Assembly: GCA_029974875.1 (NCBI GenBank)
Contig: JARKQP010000394.1
Coordinates: 1-14,591 of the forward strand
Source: Mobilitalea sp.
GTDB lineage: Bacteria > Bacillota_A > Clostridia > Lachnospirales > Lachnospiraceae
Direction: 5' to 3'
Length of the DNA stretch: 14,591 bases
The translations under genes and the position numbers were made by a program. A model generated the notes under the pieces. It worked only from the letters and a program-made list of their open reading frames with translations. It was not told where the DNA came from and did no database searches. Below, in pieces: positions 6,056-13,709 of this stretch. Each line of letters opens with the position of its first letter. The first letter of the stretch is position 1.

Positions 6056-7567
6056 ATGGTGAAGGAGGAAGGGATCAGTAAGGAATCTCAGACAGCGAAG
6101 GATATTTACGGCAAAGCCTATCATAAATCATTATTAATCATTGTAATGATGGTCGGCTCCTTTGTCACAATCTTAAATCAATCCATCCTGTCCACGGCAC
6201 TTCCAAAGATTATGGAATATTTTCAGCTGGAGGCCAGCACCGTACAGTGGCTGACGACAGCCTTTATGCTGGTGAACGCAATTATGATACCGCTTACGGC
6301 GATGCTGCTGGAGAAAATCTCAACGAGGAAATTATTCATCTTTTCGATGCTGATGTTCGGGATTGGTACCGTATTGTGCGCCGTAGCCCAAAGCTTTGGC
6401 TTTTTGCTTGCCGGCAGGGTTGTCCAGGCCATTGGGGCGGGAATTATTGCACCTCTGATCAATACGGCGCTTCTCATGGTCTTTCCCCCGGAAAAGAGGG
6501 GCTCCGCCATGGGGGCCTACGGGCTGGTCATTTGCTTTGCTCCTGCCATTGGGCCAACACTGGCAGGATTTATTATCGATGCCTGGAGCTGGCATCATCT
6601 TTTCTACATATTAGTCCCGATTATCATAATAGATATCATTCTTGCTGCGGTCTTTATTAAGGATGTCATTCCCCAGAGGGATCCGAAGATAGATGTCCTA
6701 TCCATAATTCTTTCAACTGCTGGATTTGGATTGGTGCTGTATGGGTTTAGCAATGCAGGGAAGAAGGGATGGAACGATCCCTTTGTGCTTGCCGCAATCC
6801 TCACAGGCGCGGTCATAACGGCATGCTTTGTGGTGCGTCAGCTGAAGCTGGATCAGCCAATGCTTGAGATGCGTGTTTTCCGGTCACCGGTCTTTACACT
6901 CACCACGCTAATTGGGAGTATTTTAAATATAGCATTTGCAGGAGTGGGGATTATCGTGCCGATTTTCCTCCAGACCGTACTTGGAAAGTCAGCCTTTATC
7001 AGCGGACTGGCACTTCTTCCGGGAGCTTTGCTGATGGCTCTGGGTTCCCTAATCTCAGGCCGTCTCTTTGACCGGTATGGCATAAAACGTCTGGCCGTTC
7101 CAGGCGTCATTCTTCTGGTCATCGCTACCCTGCCCTTTATCCAGCTACAAAGGGATACGCCGGTGGCTATCATTGCATTCTTTAGTGCAATCCGCTATGT
7201 TGGTATTGCCCTTGCCCTGATGCCTATGCAGACCGCGGGAATGAATGCCCTGCCAAATAAATTGATAACACATGGCACTGCCGTGGTCAACATGTCAAGG
7301 CAGGTAGCAGGCTCCCTGGGAGCTGCGGTTCTTGTAACCCTGATGTCAAACGTTGCCTCGGCTCACGCCCCGGCCTTGGCATTGTCCGGCACAGATGAGG
7401 CAGCATACCAGTCCGGGGTGCTGGATGCGACGTTAAAGGGAATTAATTTTACGTTTATCTTCATATTAGGATTAACAATGCTTGCTTTGATTTTAGCCTT
7501 CTTTCTGAAGGATAAGAAGGTGCAAAGATATAAAGAAAATCTGGAAGCAGAATACGTCGAGAGTTAA
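6056..7567 (+). CDS. MFS drug:H+ antiporter, DHA2 (EmrB/QacA) family
   Basis: An integral membrane exporter of 503 residues. After a polar N-terminus of about 22 residues come repeated hydrophobic helices consistent with the 14-helix DHA2 topology. Motifs seen: FVTILNQSILSTALP in helix 1 (the D1-like motif), a motif-A-like loop around PLTAMLLEKISTRK, GRVVQAIGAGIIAP in helix 4 and the antiporter motif C form GLVICFAPAIGPTLAGFI in helix 5. It ends in a short basic/acidic cytoplasmic tail. The start is supported by AAGGGGAGG (6036-6044), 11 nt upstream and inside the end of padR. Expelling toxic or antimicrobial small molecules using the proton gradient is the expected role; the substrate cannot be read from sequence. 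It shares the padR promoter. No clear terminator hairpin is visible in the 46 bp before the converging gtrA-like gene. Confidence 0.94.
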   Translation: MVKEEGISKESQTAKDIYGKAYHKSLLIIVMMVGSFVTILNQSILSTALPKIMEYFQLEASTVQWLTTAFMLVNAIMIPLTAMLLEKISTRKLFIFSMLMFGIGTVLCAVAQSFGFLLAGRVVQAIGAGIIAPLINTALLMVFPPEKRGSAMGAYGLVICFAPAIGPTLAGFIIDAWSWHHLFYILVPIIIIDIILAAVFIKDVIPQRDPKIDVLSIILSTAGFGLVLYGFSNAGKKGWNDPFVLAAILTGAVITACFVVRQLKLDQPMLEMRVFRSPVFTLTTLIGSILNIAFAGVGIIVPIFLQTVLGKSAFISGLALLPGALLMALGSLISGRLFDRYGIKRLAVPGVILLVIATLPFIQLQRDTPVAIIAFFSAIRYVGIALALMPMQTAGMNALPNKLITHGTAVVNMSRQVAGSLGAAVLVTLMSNVASAHAPALALSGTDEAAYQSGVLDATLKGINFTFIFILGLTMLALILAFFLKDKKVQRYKENLEAEYVES

Positions 7568-7613
7568 ACGCAATATTTACAGGGTCCTTAAAGGAGCTGG
7601 AATATCATACGTT

Positions 7614-8033
7614 TCAATCCTTCGTGTGATGCTGCTTAAAAACCAGTAATCTGCTTAACAGGTAATTACTAATTATAATGATTATATTTGAAATTATCTT
7701 AATTACCACATCATTTTGATCCAACAGCTTGACGAAAACATACATGATAGCGAGATCTAATAATCCGGTCAAAAGCCTGCTGCTGATGAATGCCCCGAAT
7801 TCCATCGTAACTGATTTTACCGTAGTATTTTTGCTTTGGAATACATATTTTCGGTTTGTTATATAAGCAAACAGCACGGCCAGGGCCCATGCTATAATTG
7901 TACTCGCGATTACATTAAGGCGGCACAGCCTTGAGCTGATGAAATAAGCCACCACATTAACCAAGGTCGTGAGGCCGCCAAAGAACGCGAATAAAATTAT
8001 CTCTTTATATTTATGGTACAGGCTCTTAAACAT
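7614..8033 (-). CDS. GtrA-family membrane protein (putative lipid-sugar flippase)
   Basis: A 139-residue polytopic protein with four predicted membrane helices and the GtrA-family (PF04138) features: FAFFGGLTTLVNVVAYF at the start of helix 1, AYITNRKYVF after helix 2 and SNYLLSRLLVFK at the end. Members such as GtcA are thought to flip undecaprenyl-phosphate-linked sugars across the cytoplasmic membrane. The ATG is preceded by AAAGAGG (minus strand, 8040-8046) at 6 nt. It is the last gene of the operon, 24 nt after the glycosyltransferase, which it should serve by delivering the lipid-linked sugar to the outer face. Confidence 0.92.
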   Translation of the reverse strand: MFKSLYHKYKEIILFAFFGGLTTLVNVVAYFISSRLCRLNVIASTIIAWALAVLFAYITNRKYVFQSKNTTVKSVTMEFGAFISSRLLTGLLDLAIMYVFVKLLDQNDVVIKIISNIIIIISNYLLSRLLVFKQHHTKD

Positions 8034-8057
8034 AGGCTACCTCTTTGCATTTCATCC

Positions 8058-8984
8058 TCATTTTTCTTCCTTCACAATATAAATCGGTCTCTTCTTTGTC
8101 TCCAGGTAAGTTCTGGAAAGATAGTGGCCAAGTACTCCGATGCACAGCATCTGTAATCCGCCGATGAGACTGATGATACAGATAAGGGATGGCCAGCCGG
8201 ATGTAGGATCCCCCCATATCAGGGTCTTCGCTATAATAAATATGATCAGTATAAACGCAACAAAGCAGAGCAGAATTCCCATATAGGATGCCATGGACAA
8301 AGGGACTGTTGAGAAGGCGATAATTCCCTCCAGGGAATAGAGGAATAATTTCCAGAAGGACCATTTGGTTTCTCCTGCAACACGCTGCTCATTCACATAT
8401 TCCAGCCACTTAACCTCAAATCCGACCCAGCTGAATATCCCTTTCGAAAAGCGGTTGTATTCGGACATTTCCAGCACCGCGTCTACCATCTGGCGTTTCA
8501 TCATGCGGTAGTCCCTCGCTCCATCAACGAATTCAGTATCCGATATCTGATTAATCAGCTTATAAAAACATTTAGCGAAAAAAGAACGGATCTTCGGCTC
8601 GCCTTCCCTATTTACTCTTCTGGTAGCAACGCAGTCGTAGCCATCGTTTTTTATACTATCGTACATTTGACTAATTAAACACGGCGGGTCCTGGAGATCT
8701 ACATCCATCAATACCACATAATCGCCGGTTGATTTCTTTAAGCCGGCATAGATTGCTGCTTCTTTCCCAAAATTTCTGGAAAATGAGACATAGTGTGCCC
8801 TTGGATCCTGTTCATTCAGTTTTTTCATGATTTGATTGGTATTATCCTTAGAGCCGTCGCTTATAAAAATGAACTCAAAATCAAGGGGCTTTAACGAGTC
8901 TGCCACTTTGCAAATTTCAATATAAAACAGGGGTAATGCTTCCTGTTCATTAAAGCAGGGTACTACAACAGATATCTTTTCCAC
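8058..8984 (-). CDS. Polyprenyl-phosphate glycosyltransferase, GT2 (CsbB/GtrB type)
   Basis: A 308-residue membrane-anchored enzyme that should move a sugar from a nucleotide donor to undecaprenyl phosphate on the cytoplasmic face. The GT-A domain (about 1-215) starts VVVPCFNEQEALP and has ISDGSKDNT (D43), the metal-binding DVDLQDPP (D94, D96), ARDYRMM and GETKWSFWKL. Two hydrophobic helices follow (about 222-253 and 265-290), then the common KRPIYIVKE end. This is the layout of CsbB, GtrB and dolichol-phosphate-mannose synthase-like enzymes. Translation starts at a GTG (8982-8984); a GAAGG lies somewhat far upstream. It follows the YfhO-like gene by 19 nt and precedes the GtrA gene. The sugar carried (GlcNAc in B. 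subtilis CsbB) cannot be told from sequence. Confidence 0.95.
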   Translation of the reverse strand: MEKISVVVPCFNEQEALPLFYIEICKVADSLKPLDFEFIFISDGSKDNTNQIMKKLNEQDPRAHYVSFSRNFGKEAAIYAGLKKSTGDYVVLMDVDLQDPPCLISQMYDSIKNDGYDCVATRRVNREGEPKIRSFFAKCFYKLINQISDTEFVDGARDYRMMKRQMVDAVLEMSEYNRFSKGIFSWVGFEVKWLEYVNEQRVAGETKWSFWKLFLYSLEGIIAFSTVPLSMASYMGILLCFVAFILIIFIIAKTLIWGDPTSGWPSLICIISLIGGLQMLCIGVLGHYLSRTYLETKKRPIYIVKEEK

Positions 8985-9003
8985 TGTAAATCACACTTTC
9001 CTT

Positions 9004-11676
9004 CTAATAGTCCTGATTGATAGATTTTGCCTTCTTGATATTTTTCTTATTATAAATTACTATTCCTAAAAAGATAAGAAAAGCAACCGCCGATACCATG
9101 CTTCCCACTTTTAAATAGGGGGTTTCATATTTTAACGTAATATGATGTTCCCCTTCCGGTAAAGGAATTGCCATATTCATAATATTTCCTCTAAGGATCT
9201 CTGTTATCTCACCGTCCACATATGCCTTCCATCCGGCGCTGTACGGTATGCTAAAAACCATAATCCCCTTTTGTCCTAAGTTGATATCTCCTTGAATGGA
9301 ATTATTCCCTATCTTGGCTTCGGTTAAGGAATACTTCCCCAATTCTTCAGCCTTGGCTTTGTAATAATTCATATCCAGGCTATAGATCTCAATATTATCG
9401 CAATAAAGTGTCTGAGGTCCCCCAAAGGTTATTGTAGCCTTTGTTTCTCCGTCCTCATAGTATCCCAGATTAACAAGATAATCCTGTTTGCCAAAGTAGA
9501 ACAAATTATATTCATTCCTTACAATTACATTCTTTGTTACTCCATTTTTTCCTTTTACCTTGACGGTAATAGTTTTATCATGGCCACTTTTAATTCTTAG
9601 ATTATCGAACCTGACATAAGTTTCCGTATTGGGATTACTTTTGAACTCTAATACTATCTCTGCTCCTGCTTTTTTTATCCGGATTTTATCATTATTAATT
9701 ACAACATTTTTATCTGGAATAATATTAACATCTAATTTTTCAACCCCATACTCCGAGTTACTATTTAGTTTTTTGGCATAATCACTTTCCTTCTTGAGAA
9801 TAACCGCGTCCATCATTGCCGATTGCTTATCCAAAGATGTTAATTTGTTATATTCTTCTTCCAGCATGTAGTTATCATACACATATCCAAGCGGTAAAGA
9901 GTATTGATTTTTAAAAAGATAATAGCTAACATTATCTTTTTCTGTTTCATTTATTAGCTGAAAGCCAAATGGAACTGCCTTTTTGTTCGTGGTCGCAAAA
10001 TATTTTACATTTTCAAGCTCGTCCAATATGGTCCGGTTATCCAAATTATCAAAACGAAATGCAGATCTTTGGTTTAATAATTCCAGATCTTTAAAATAGG
10101 ATGCAATATCACCATCCATGATACTATAATATCCCGCTACTTCGTAAAAACCAATTCTGATAGAGTCGTTCAGTATATGTTCGCCATAAGTCTCAATTCG
10201 ATAAAAGGAATTATCCTTAATTTCCGGAATTAAGGACAACGCTCCTTTTTCAGAAAAGGAATTAACTTTATTTTGAGCAATAAACCGGTCTACATAATTA
10301 TTATAATCACTGGAATACAATAGATAAGCATTCAATCCAAGAGTAAAAAGTACAAGCACGTATAAGGTTGCTTTTTGTAATAGGACCTTACCTTGGCACC
10401 ATCTTAGCTGAAGGATTATTACTGACGTAATCACAATAAATATTATAATAAATTCATATTTCACTTCTCTTTCAGATGATATGAGAAAGGCGGATATCCC
10501 ATAAATGATAAGACCGCTTAATAATAGCAGCTTTTCCTTCTTCTCCAATTGAAATAGCTTATCATAGGTCACCGTAAAGGTAATAGCAATTAAAAAGCTG
10601 ATTAAAAACACCCAGCGATTTGCCAAATACGCAAATCCGTTCATGAAATATCCGAAAAAAGGTATCAGCAACCCAAGAAAGCATAATAAAAAAATAATTT
10701 GCAGCTGCCGGTACTTTCTATTACAAAATAAAATTGCTATACTTATGATGGCCACGGAGGAAAATGCTAATACAACCCAATAGCCTAATTTAACCCCAGG
10801 TACGAACATTGCCTGCACAAGATGGCTATAATAGTCTTTGTCGTAATGAAAGAAGCCTGTTGCCAATTCCGGTTTGCTGCTTAATCTGCCATTTTGTAAA
10901 AATGCATATACCATGGGTATAAATATAATGCCGGCCATAGCTATGCCAAGTAAATAATACCCTCCTGCCCTCAAGCCGGTAGTTAAAAACCCTGCAAAAA
11001 TATTCTTCTCACCTTTATAGTAAACATAAAAATAACGGAATATCACATAGATCACCGCTATAATTGAAAGCATATAAAAAAAATAGAAATTACTCATTGT
11101 AGTGATAAATACCATGATTATTAGCAGATAGGGCTTTTGCTTACGGAGTACTTTCTCTAATCCCAGTAAGATAAGTGGCAAATAAATCATAGGATTCAAA
11201 AAAAAGGGATGTCTTAGTCCGGCAAAATATGCATAACCGCAAAAGGTATATAGTAAAGCGCCCAGACTGACTCCCAGGCCCTTCTTTCCCCAATAACGGC
11301 AGAATAGGATGAAGCTGATCCCAACCAGGTAAAACCGAAGTAAAATCAGTATATTATATAAAGCAGCTCCATTTTCCAGGGTCATAAATACGGTTAATAG
11401 GGCAATTGGATCTCCCAGCGCATAATAATGAATGGTTGTTATCGTATCAAACCCTAACCCCAGCTCATAATCGACCATGGGAAAGCCTTGTCCTGCCAGT
11501 AAACCCCTTAATAACTTCCCATAATATTGGAGCAAGGGATAGTGTTGATATAGGCCATCTTCATGCCATACAAAGGATCTGCCTTCCAGAATAAAGGGTA
11601 GAAATATAATTGGTAGTAAGAGTAAAAACGAAAAGGTATACATTAAATAAGTGTTTTTAATTAGCGATTTCTTCAC
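9004..11676 (-). CDS. YfhO-family GT-C membrane glycosyltransferase
   Basis: An 890-residue protein matching the YfhO family (PF09586): a first helix, then an outer loop with FVWHEDGLYQHYPLLQYYGK, where an acidic residue is expected to be catalytic, and a multi-helix membrane region to about residue 452. A large extracellular domain (about 455-855) follows, ending in SIPYSAGWKAYVDG and LKYETPYLKVG, then a last helix and a KK-rich tail. YfhO proteins move sugars from a flipped undecaprenyl carrier to lipoteichoic acid or similar polymers outside the cell. The GTG at 11674-11676 is preferred because AAAGAGG (minus strand, 11685-11691) sits 8 nt before it; in-frame ATGs at 11694 and 11757 lack ribosome sites and would add non-family residues. 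It is the first gene of a three-gene operon with the GT2 and GtrA genes. Confidence 0.93.
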   Translation of the reverse strand: MKKSLIKNTYLMYTFSFLLLLPIIFLPFILEGRSFVWHEDGLYQHYPLLQYYGKLLRGLLAGQGFPMVDYELGLGFDTITTIHYYALGDPIALLTVFMTLENGAALYNILILLRFYLVGISFILFCRYWGKKGLGVSLGALLYTFCGYAYFAGLRHPFFLNPMIYLPLILLGLEKVLRKQKPYLLIIMVFITTMSNFYFFYMLSIIAVIYVIFRYFYVYYKGEKNIFAGFLTTGLRAGGYYLLGIAMAGIIFIPMVYAFLQNGRLSSKPELATGFFHYDKDYYSHLVQAMFVPGVKLGYWVVLAFSSVAIISIAILFCNRKYRQLQIIFLLCFLGLLIPFFGYFMNGFAYLANRWVFLISFLIAITFTVTYDKLFQLEKKEKLLLLSGLIIYGISAFLISSEREVKYEFIIIFIVITSVIILQLRWCQGKVLLQKATLYVLVLFTLGLNAYLLYSSDYNNYVDRFIAQNKVNSFSEKGALSLIPEIKDNSFYRIETYGEHILNDSIRIGFYEVAGYYSIMDGDIASYFKDLELLNQRSAFRFDNLDNRTILDELENVKYFATTNKKAVPFGFQLINETEKDNVSYYLFKNQYSLPLGYVYDNYMLEEEYNKLTSLDKQSAMMDAVILKKESDYAKKLNSNSEYGVEKLDVNIIPDKNVVINNDKIRIKKAGAEIVLEFKSNPNTETYVRFDNLRIKSGHDKTITVKVKGKNGVTKNVIVRNEYNLFYFGKQDYLVNLGYYEDGETKATITFGGPQTLYCDNIEIYSLDMNYYKAKAEELGKYSLTEAKIGNNSIQGDINLGQKGIMVFSIPYSAGWKAYVDGEITEILRGNIMNMAIPLPEGEHHITLKYETPYLKVGSMVSAVAFLIFLGIVIYNKKNIKKAKSINQDY

Positions 11677-11945
11677 TTCTTGTGCCTCTTTCATCAAAAT
11701 GTTTGCGTAAATTGATTTTATTAATATCAAACAAAATATTCTATTCTTGTAAATCATTTAAATTATTTGAATATTTAACCTGAATTATTCATCATGGTAA
11801 AACCGCCGAGATGCCGGTGCCTTAATGGGTAGACGATAAGCTTACTCCAAAAGGATGTTACAAATATTTGGCGATCAAAAGTTGCCATTAAATTTATTAT
11901 TTGCGTATGGGGTACAGATATATGATTTGGTTTGCAGGTTTTGAC

Positions 11946-11973
11946 TTGAAATTAGAATTGTTTGTGGTAATAT
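11946..11973 (+). promoter_or_regulatory. Candidate promoter of the response regulator/kinase operon
   Basis: TTGAAA (11946-11951), a 16-nt spacer and TAATAT (11968-11973). Each box is close to, but not at, consensus. A TTGACT at 11941-11946 is a better -35 but lies 21 nt from the -10. The predicted leader would be about 125 nt. Confidence 0.35.
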
Positions 11974-12047
11974 TCCTATAGGCAGGAACATTATAGTGGG
12001 AAATCGTATTACTGTCAGAACTGGCAGAATAATGGAGAAGGATTTGT

Positions 12048-12069
12048 CCGCAGCTTGGGGAAGCTGTGG
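12048..12069 (+). other. Leader hairpin upstream of the response regulator gene
   Basis: CCGCAGCTT (12048-12056), loop GGGG, AAGCTGTGG (12061-12069): a 9-bp stem with one G-U pair, ending 35 nt before the start codon. It lacks a U-run, so it is not a typical terminator; a role in mRNA stability or translation control is speculation. Confidence 0.4.
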
Positions 12070-12104
12070 AGCATGTTTAATATGAGAAAGCGGGATGGTG
12101 GAGC

Positions 12105-13709
12105 ATGTATACATTATTGCTTGTGGATGATGAAGAATTAGTCAGGAATGCTATGTCAAAAATGATAGACTGGGAGTCCATCGGGCTATCCAGAATATTA
12201 CAGGCTGAGGACGGACAGGATGCATTAAACATTTTAGAAAAAGAAAAGGTCGATCTGGTGATTACGGATATCGCCATGCCCTTTATTGACGGCCTTGAGC
12301 TGTCACGGATCCTGCATCAGGAATATCCCGAGGTCTATATCGTTATATTAACAGGGTATGGTGAGTTTGATTATGCCCAAAAGGCGATTAACTATGGGGT
12401 TAAGAACTATATTTTAAAGCCTGTGGGTGCAGCTACGCTGTATGAAGAGATGAAGAAAATATGCATACAGCTAAATTTTGCGGTGGAACAGAAGAATTAT
12501 ATTTCAAAAATAAGGAGCCAGCTTTACCAATCCATTCCTGAGCTCCGGGAAAATGCATTGTATTCCCTGGTCTGTCTCCAGGAATCAGAAAAAGAAAAAT
12601 GCATTAAGCGCGCCAGGAGCCTTGAGATAAATTTTCTATGCGGCAATTATATTGTGTGTATTATTGAACCGGATTTTAATGAAGTGAATAATGATGAAGC
12701 CGAAGTGCTCATTTTTGCCATAAAAAATATATCCAGGGATGTGATCGGGGATACGCACTATATCTTTGATGACGGCAATGACAGGGTACTCATCCTGTTC
12801 CAGTTTGAGGAGAGCATAGAAGATATTCATTCGATTGTATATGATACCATGCAAGTGATCCAGAAGACAATCCTTTCCATCATCGACCTGGAGGTCACCT
12901 GCTCCCTCGGCGGTGCAGTAAATCAACTGGATGAACTGAATAAATCCTTTTCCCAGGCAGAGAAAGCCATGGAGTGTAAGTATTCCTTGGGAAGTAAAGA
13001 AGTGTATGACATTTTAGACGTGGAGCATGTTGAAAAATTGTTTTATTACCCGGCTTATGAGATAACCGAATTGATTTATGCGGTTAAGTTTCTGACCAGG
13101 TCCGATATTATCAAGGTTTTCGGCAAGATAAAATATAAAATATTCCGGGAAAAGAGCATCTCCGTTCCCAACCTTAAGATGATCAGTATAGAAATCCTTG
13201 TATCCATCCTAAAGGAATTGTCCGAAATAAAGCTATTGTCGAAGGAAACCTGGCAGCACGGCATGAATTTATTTCAGGACATACAAAATCTACAGGCCTT
13301 TGAACATGAATTGCAGGTGGTATTGGAATTTGCCGTTGAGGCTTCAAAGGAACTGCAGGCCATACAGAATACTAATACGAAATCAATACTGAAACGGCTC
13401 CAGGATTATGTGGAAGAAAACTATTCGGATGAGGGGCTTTCCTTAAAAACAGCTGCCAGCCATGCAGGAGTGAGTACGGGATATTTGTGCGCACTATTCA
13501 AAAAGGAAGCAGGCATGAATTTTGTAAAATATCTGACCGCGGTACGGATCAAGAAAGCAAAGGCATTACTAAAAACAACGGATAAACTGGCCTATGAAAT
13601 AGCATTTGAAACAGGTTTTTCAAATGCCCATTATTTTAGTACGGCATTTAAGAAAAGTGTGGGTGTTTCGCCTTCTGAATACCGGGAAAGGTATGTGAAG
13701 GAACAGTGA
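12105..13709 (+). CDS. YesN-like response regulator with AraC-type DNA-binding domain
   Basis: A cytoplasmic two-component response regulator of 534 residues. The N-terminal receiver domain (about 1-120) has the acidic pair D8-D9, phospho-acceptor D55 in VITDIAMPFIDG, T83 in VILTGYGEFDYA and K105 in YILKPV. A long linker (about 125-425) resembles the middle region of YesN regulators. The C-terminal AraC domain (about 427-534) has LKTAASHAGVSTGYLCALFK, IAFETGFSNAHYFSTAFK and GVSPSEYRERY. The start codon is set by the conserved receiver beginning; its ribosome site is poor, GGTGGAG at 12097-12103 being almost adjacent. It overlaps the kinase gene by GTGA. Such pairs commonly control sugar or peptide ABC transporters, whose genes would be expected downstream outside the window. 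Confidence 0.95.
   Translation: MYTLLLVDDEELVRNAMSKMIDWESIGLSRILQAEDGQDALNILEKEKVDLVITDIAMPFIDGLELSRILHQEYPEVYIVILTGYGEFDYAQKAINYGVKNYILKPVGAATLYEEMKKICIQLNFAVEQKNYISKIRSQLYQSIPELRENALYSLVCLQESEKEKCIKRARSLEINFLCGNYIVCIIEPDFNEVNNDEAEVLIFAIKNISRDVIGDTHYIFDDGNDRVLILFQFEESIEDIHSIVYDTMQVIQKTILSIIDLEVTCSLGGAVNQLDELNKSFSQAEKAMECKYSLGSKEVYDILDVEHVEKLFYYPAYEITELIYAVKFLTRSDIIKVFGKIKYKIFREKSISVPNLKMISIEILVSILKELSEIKLLSKETWQHGMNLFQDIQNLQAFEHELQVVLEFAVEASKELQAIQNTNTKSILKRLQDYVEENYSDEGLSLKTAASHAGVSTGYLCALFKKEAGMNFVKYLTAVRIKKAKALLKTTDKLAYEIAFETGFSNAHYFSTAFKKSVGVSPSEYRERYVKEQ

Larger units (their letters stand above)
11677..12104. other. Divergent intergenic region
   Basis: AT-rich spacer between the YfhO-like gene (-) and the response regulator (+). 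It should hold promoters for both. I found a candidate for the plus direction, but nothing I can defend for the minus direction. A less AT-rich island lies at about 11800-11855. A 9-bp hairpin and an 11-bp direct repeat lie just before the regulator. No RNA gene or riboswitch is recognised. Confidence 0.6.

Noticed and set aside
6247..6660. Plus-strand 137-codon frame inside the exporter gene
   Set aside because: Out-of-frame shadow of a clear DHA2 transporter; no ribosome site or homology.
7568..7613. Possible bidirectional terminator between the converging exporter and GtrA genes
   Set aside because: Only a 5-bp TCCTT/AAGGA dyad is visible with no T-run; too weak to call.
8026..8364. Minus-strand 112-codon frame overlapping the GT2 gene end
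   Set aside because: It is a frame-shifted reading of the GT2 C-terminal helices and overlaps the GtrA start.
11775..11888. Minus-strand 37-codon ORF (MATFDRQIFVTSFWSKL...) upstream of the YfhO-like gene
   Set aside because: No ribosome site, no recognisable family, and it lies in an AT-rich region where such an ORF is expected by chance; a short gene relic cannot be excluded.
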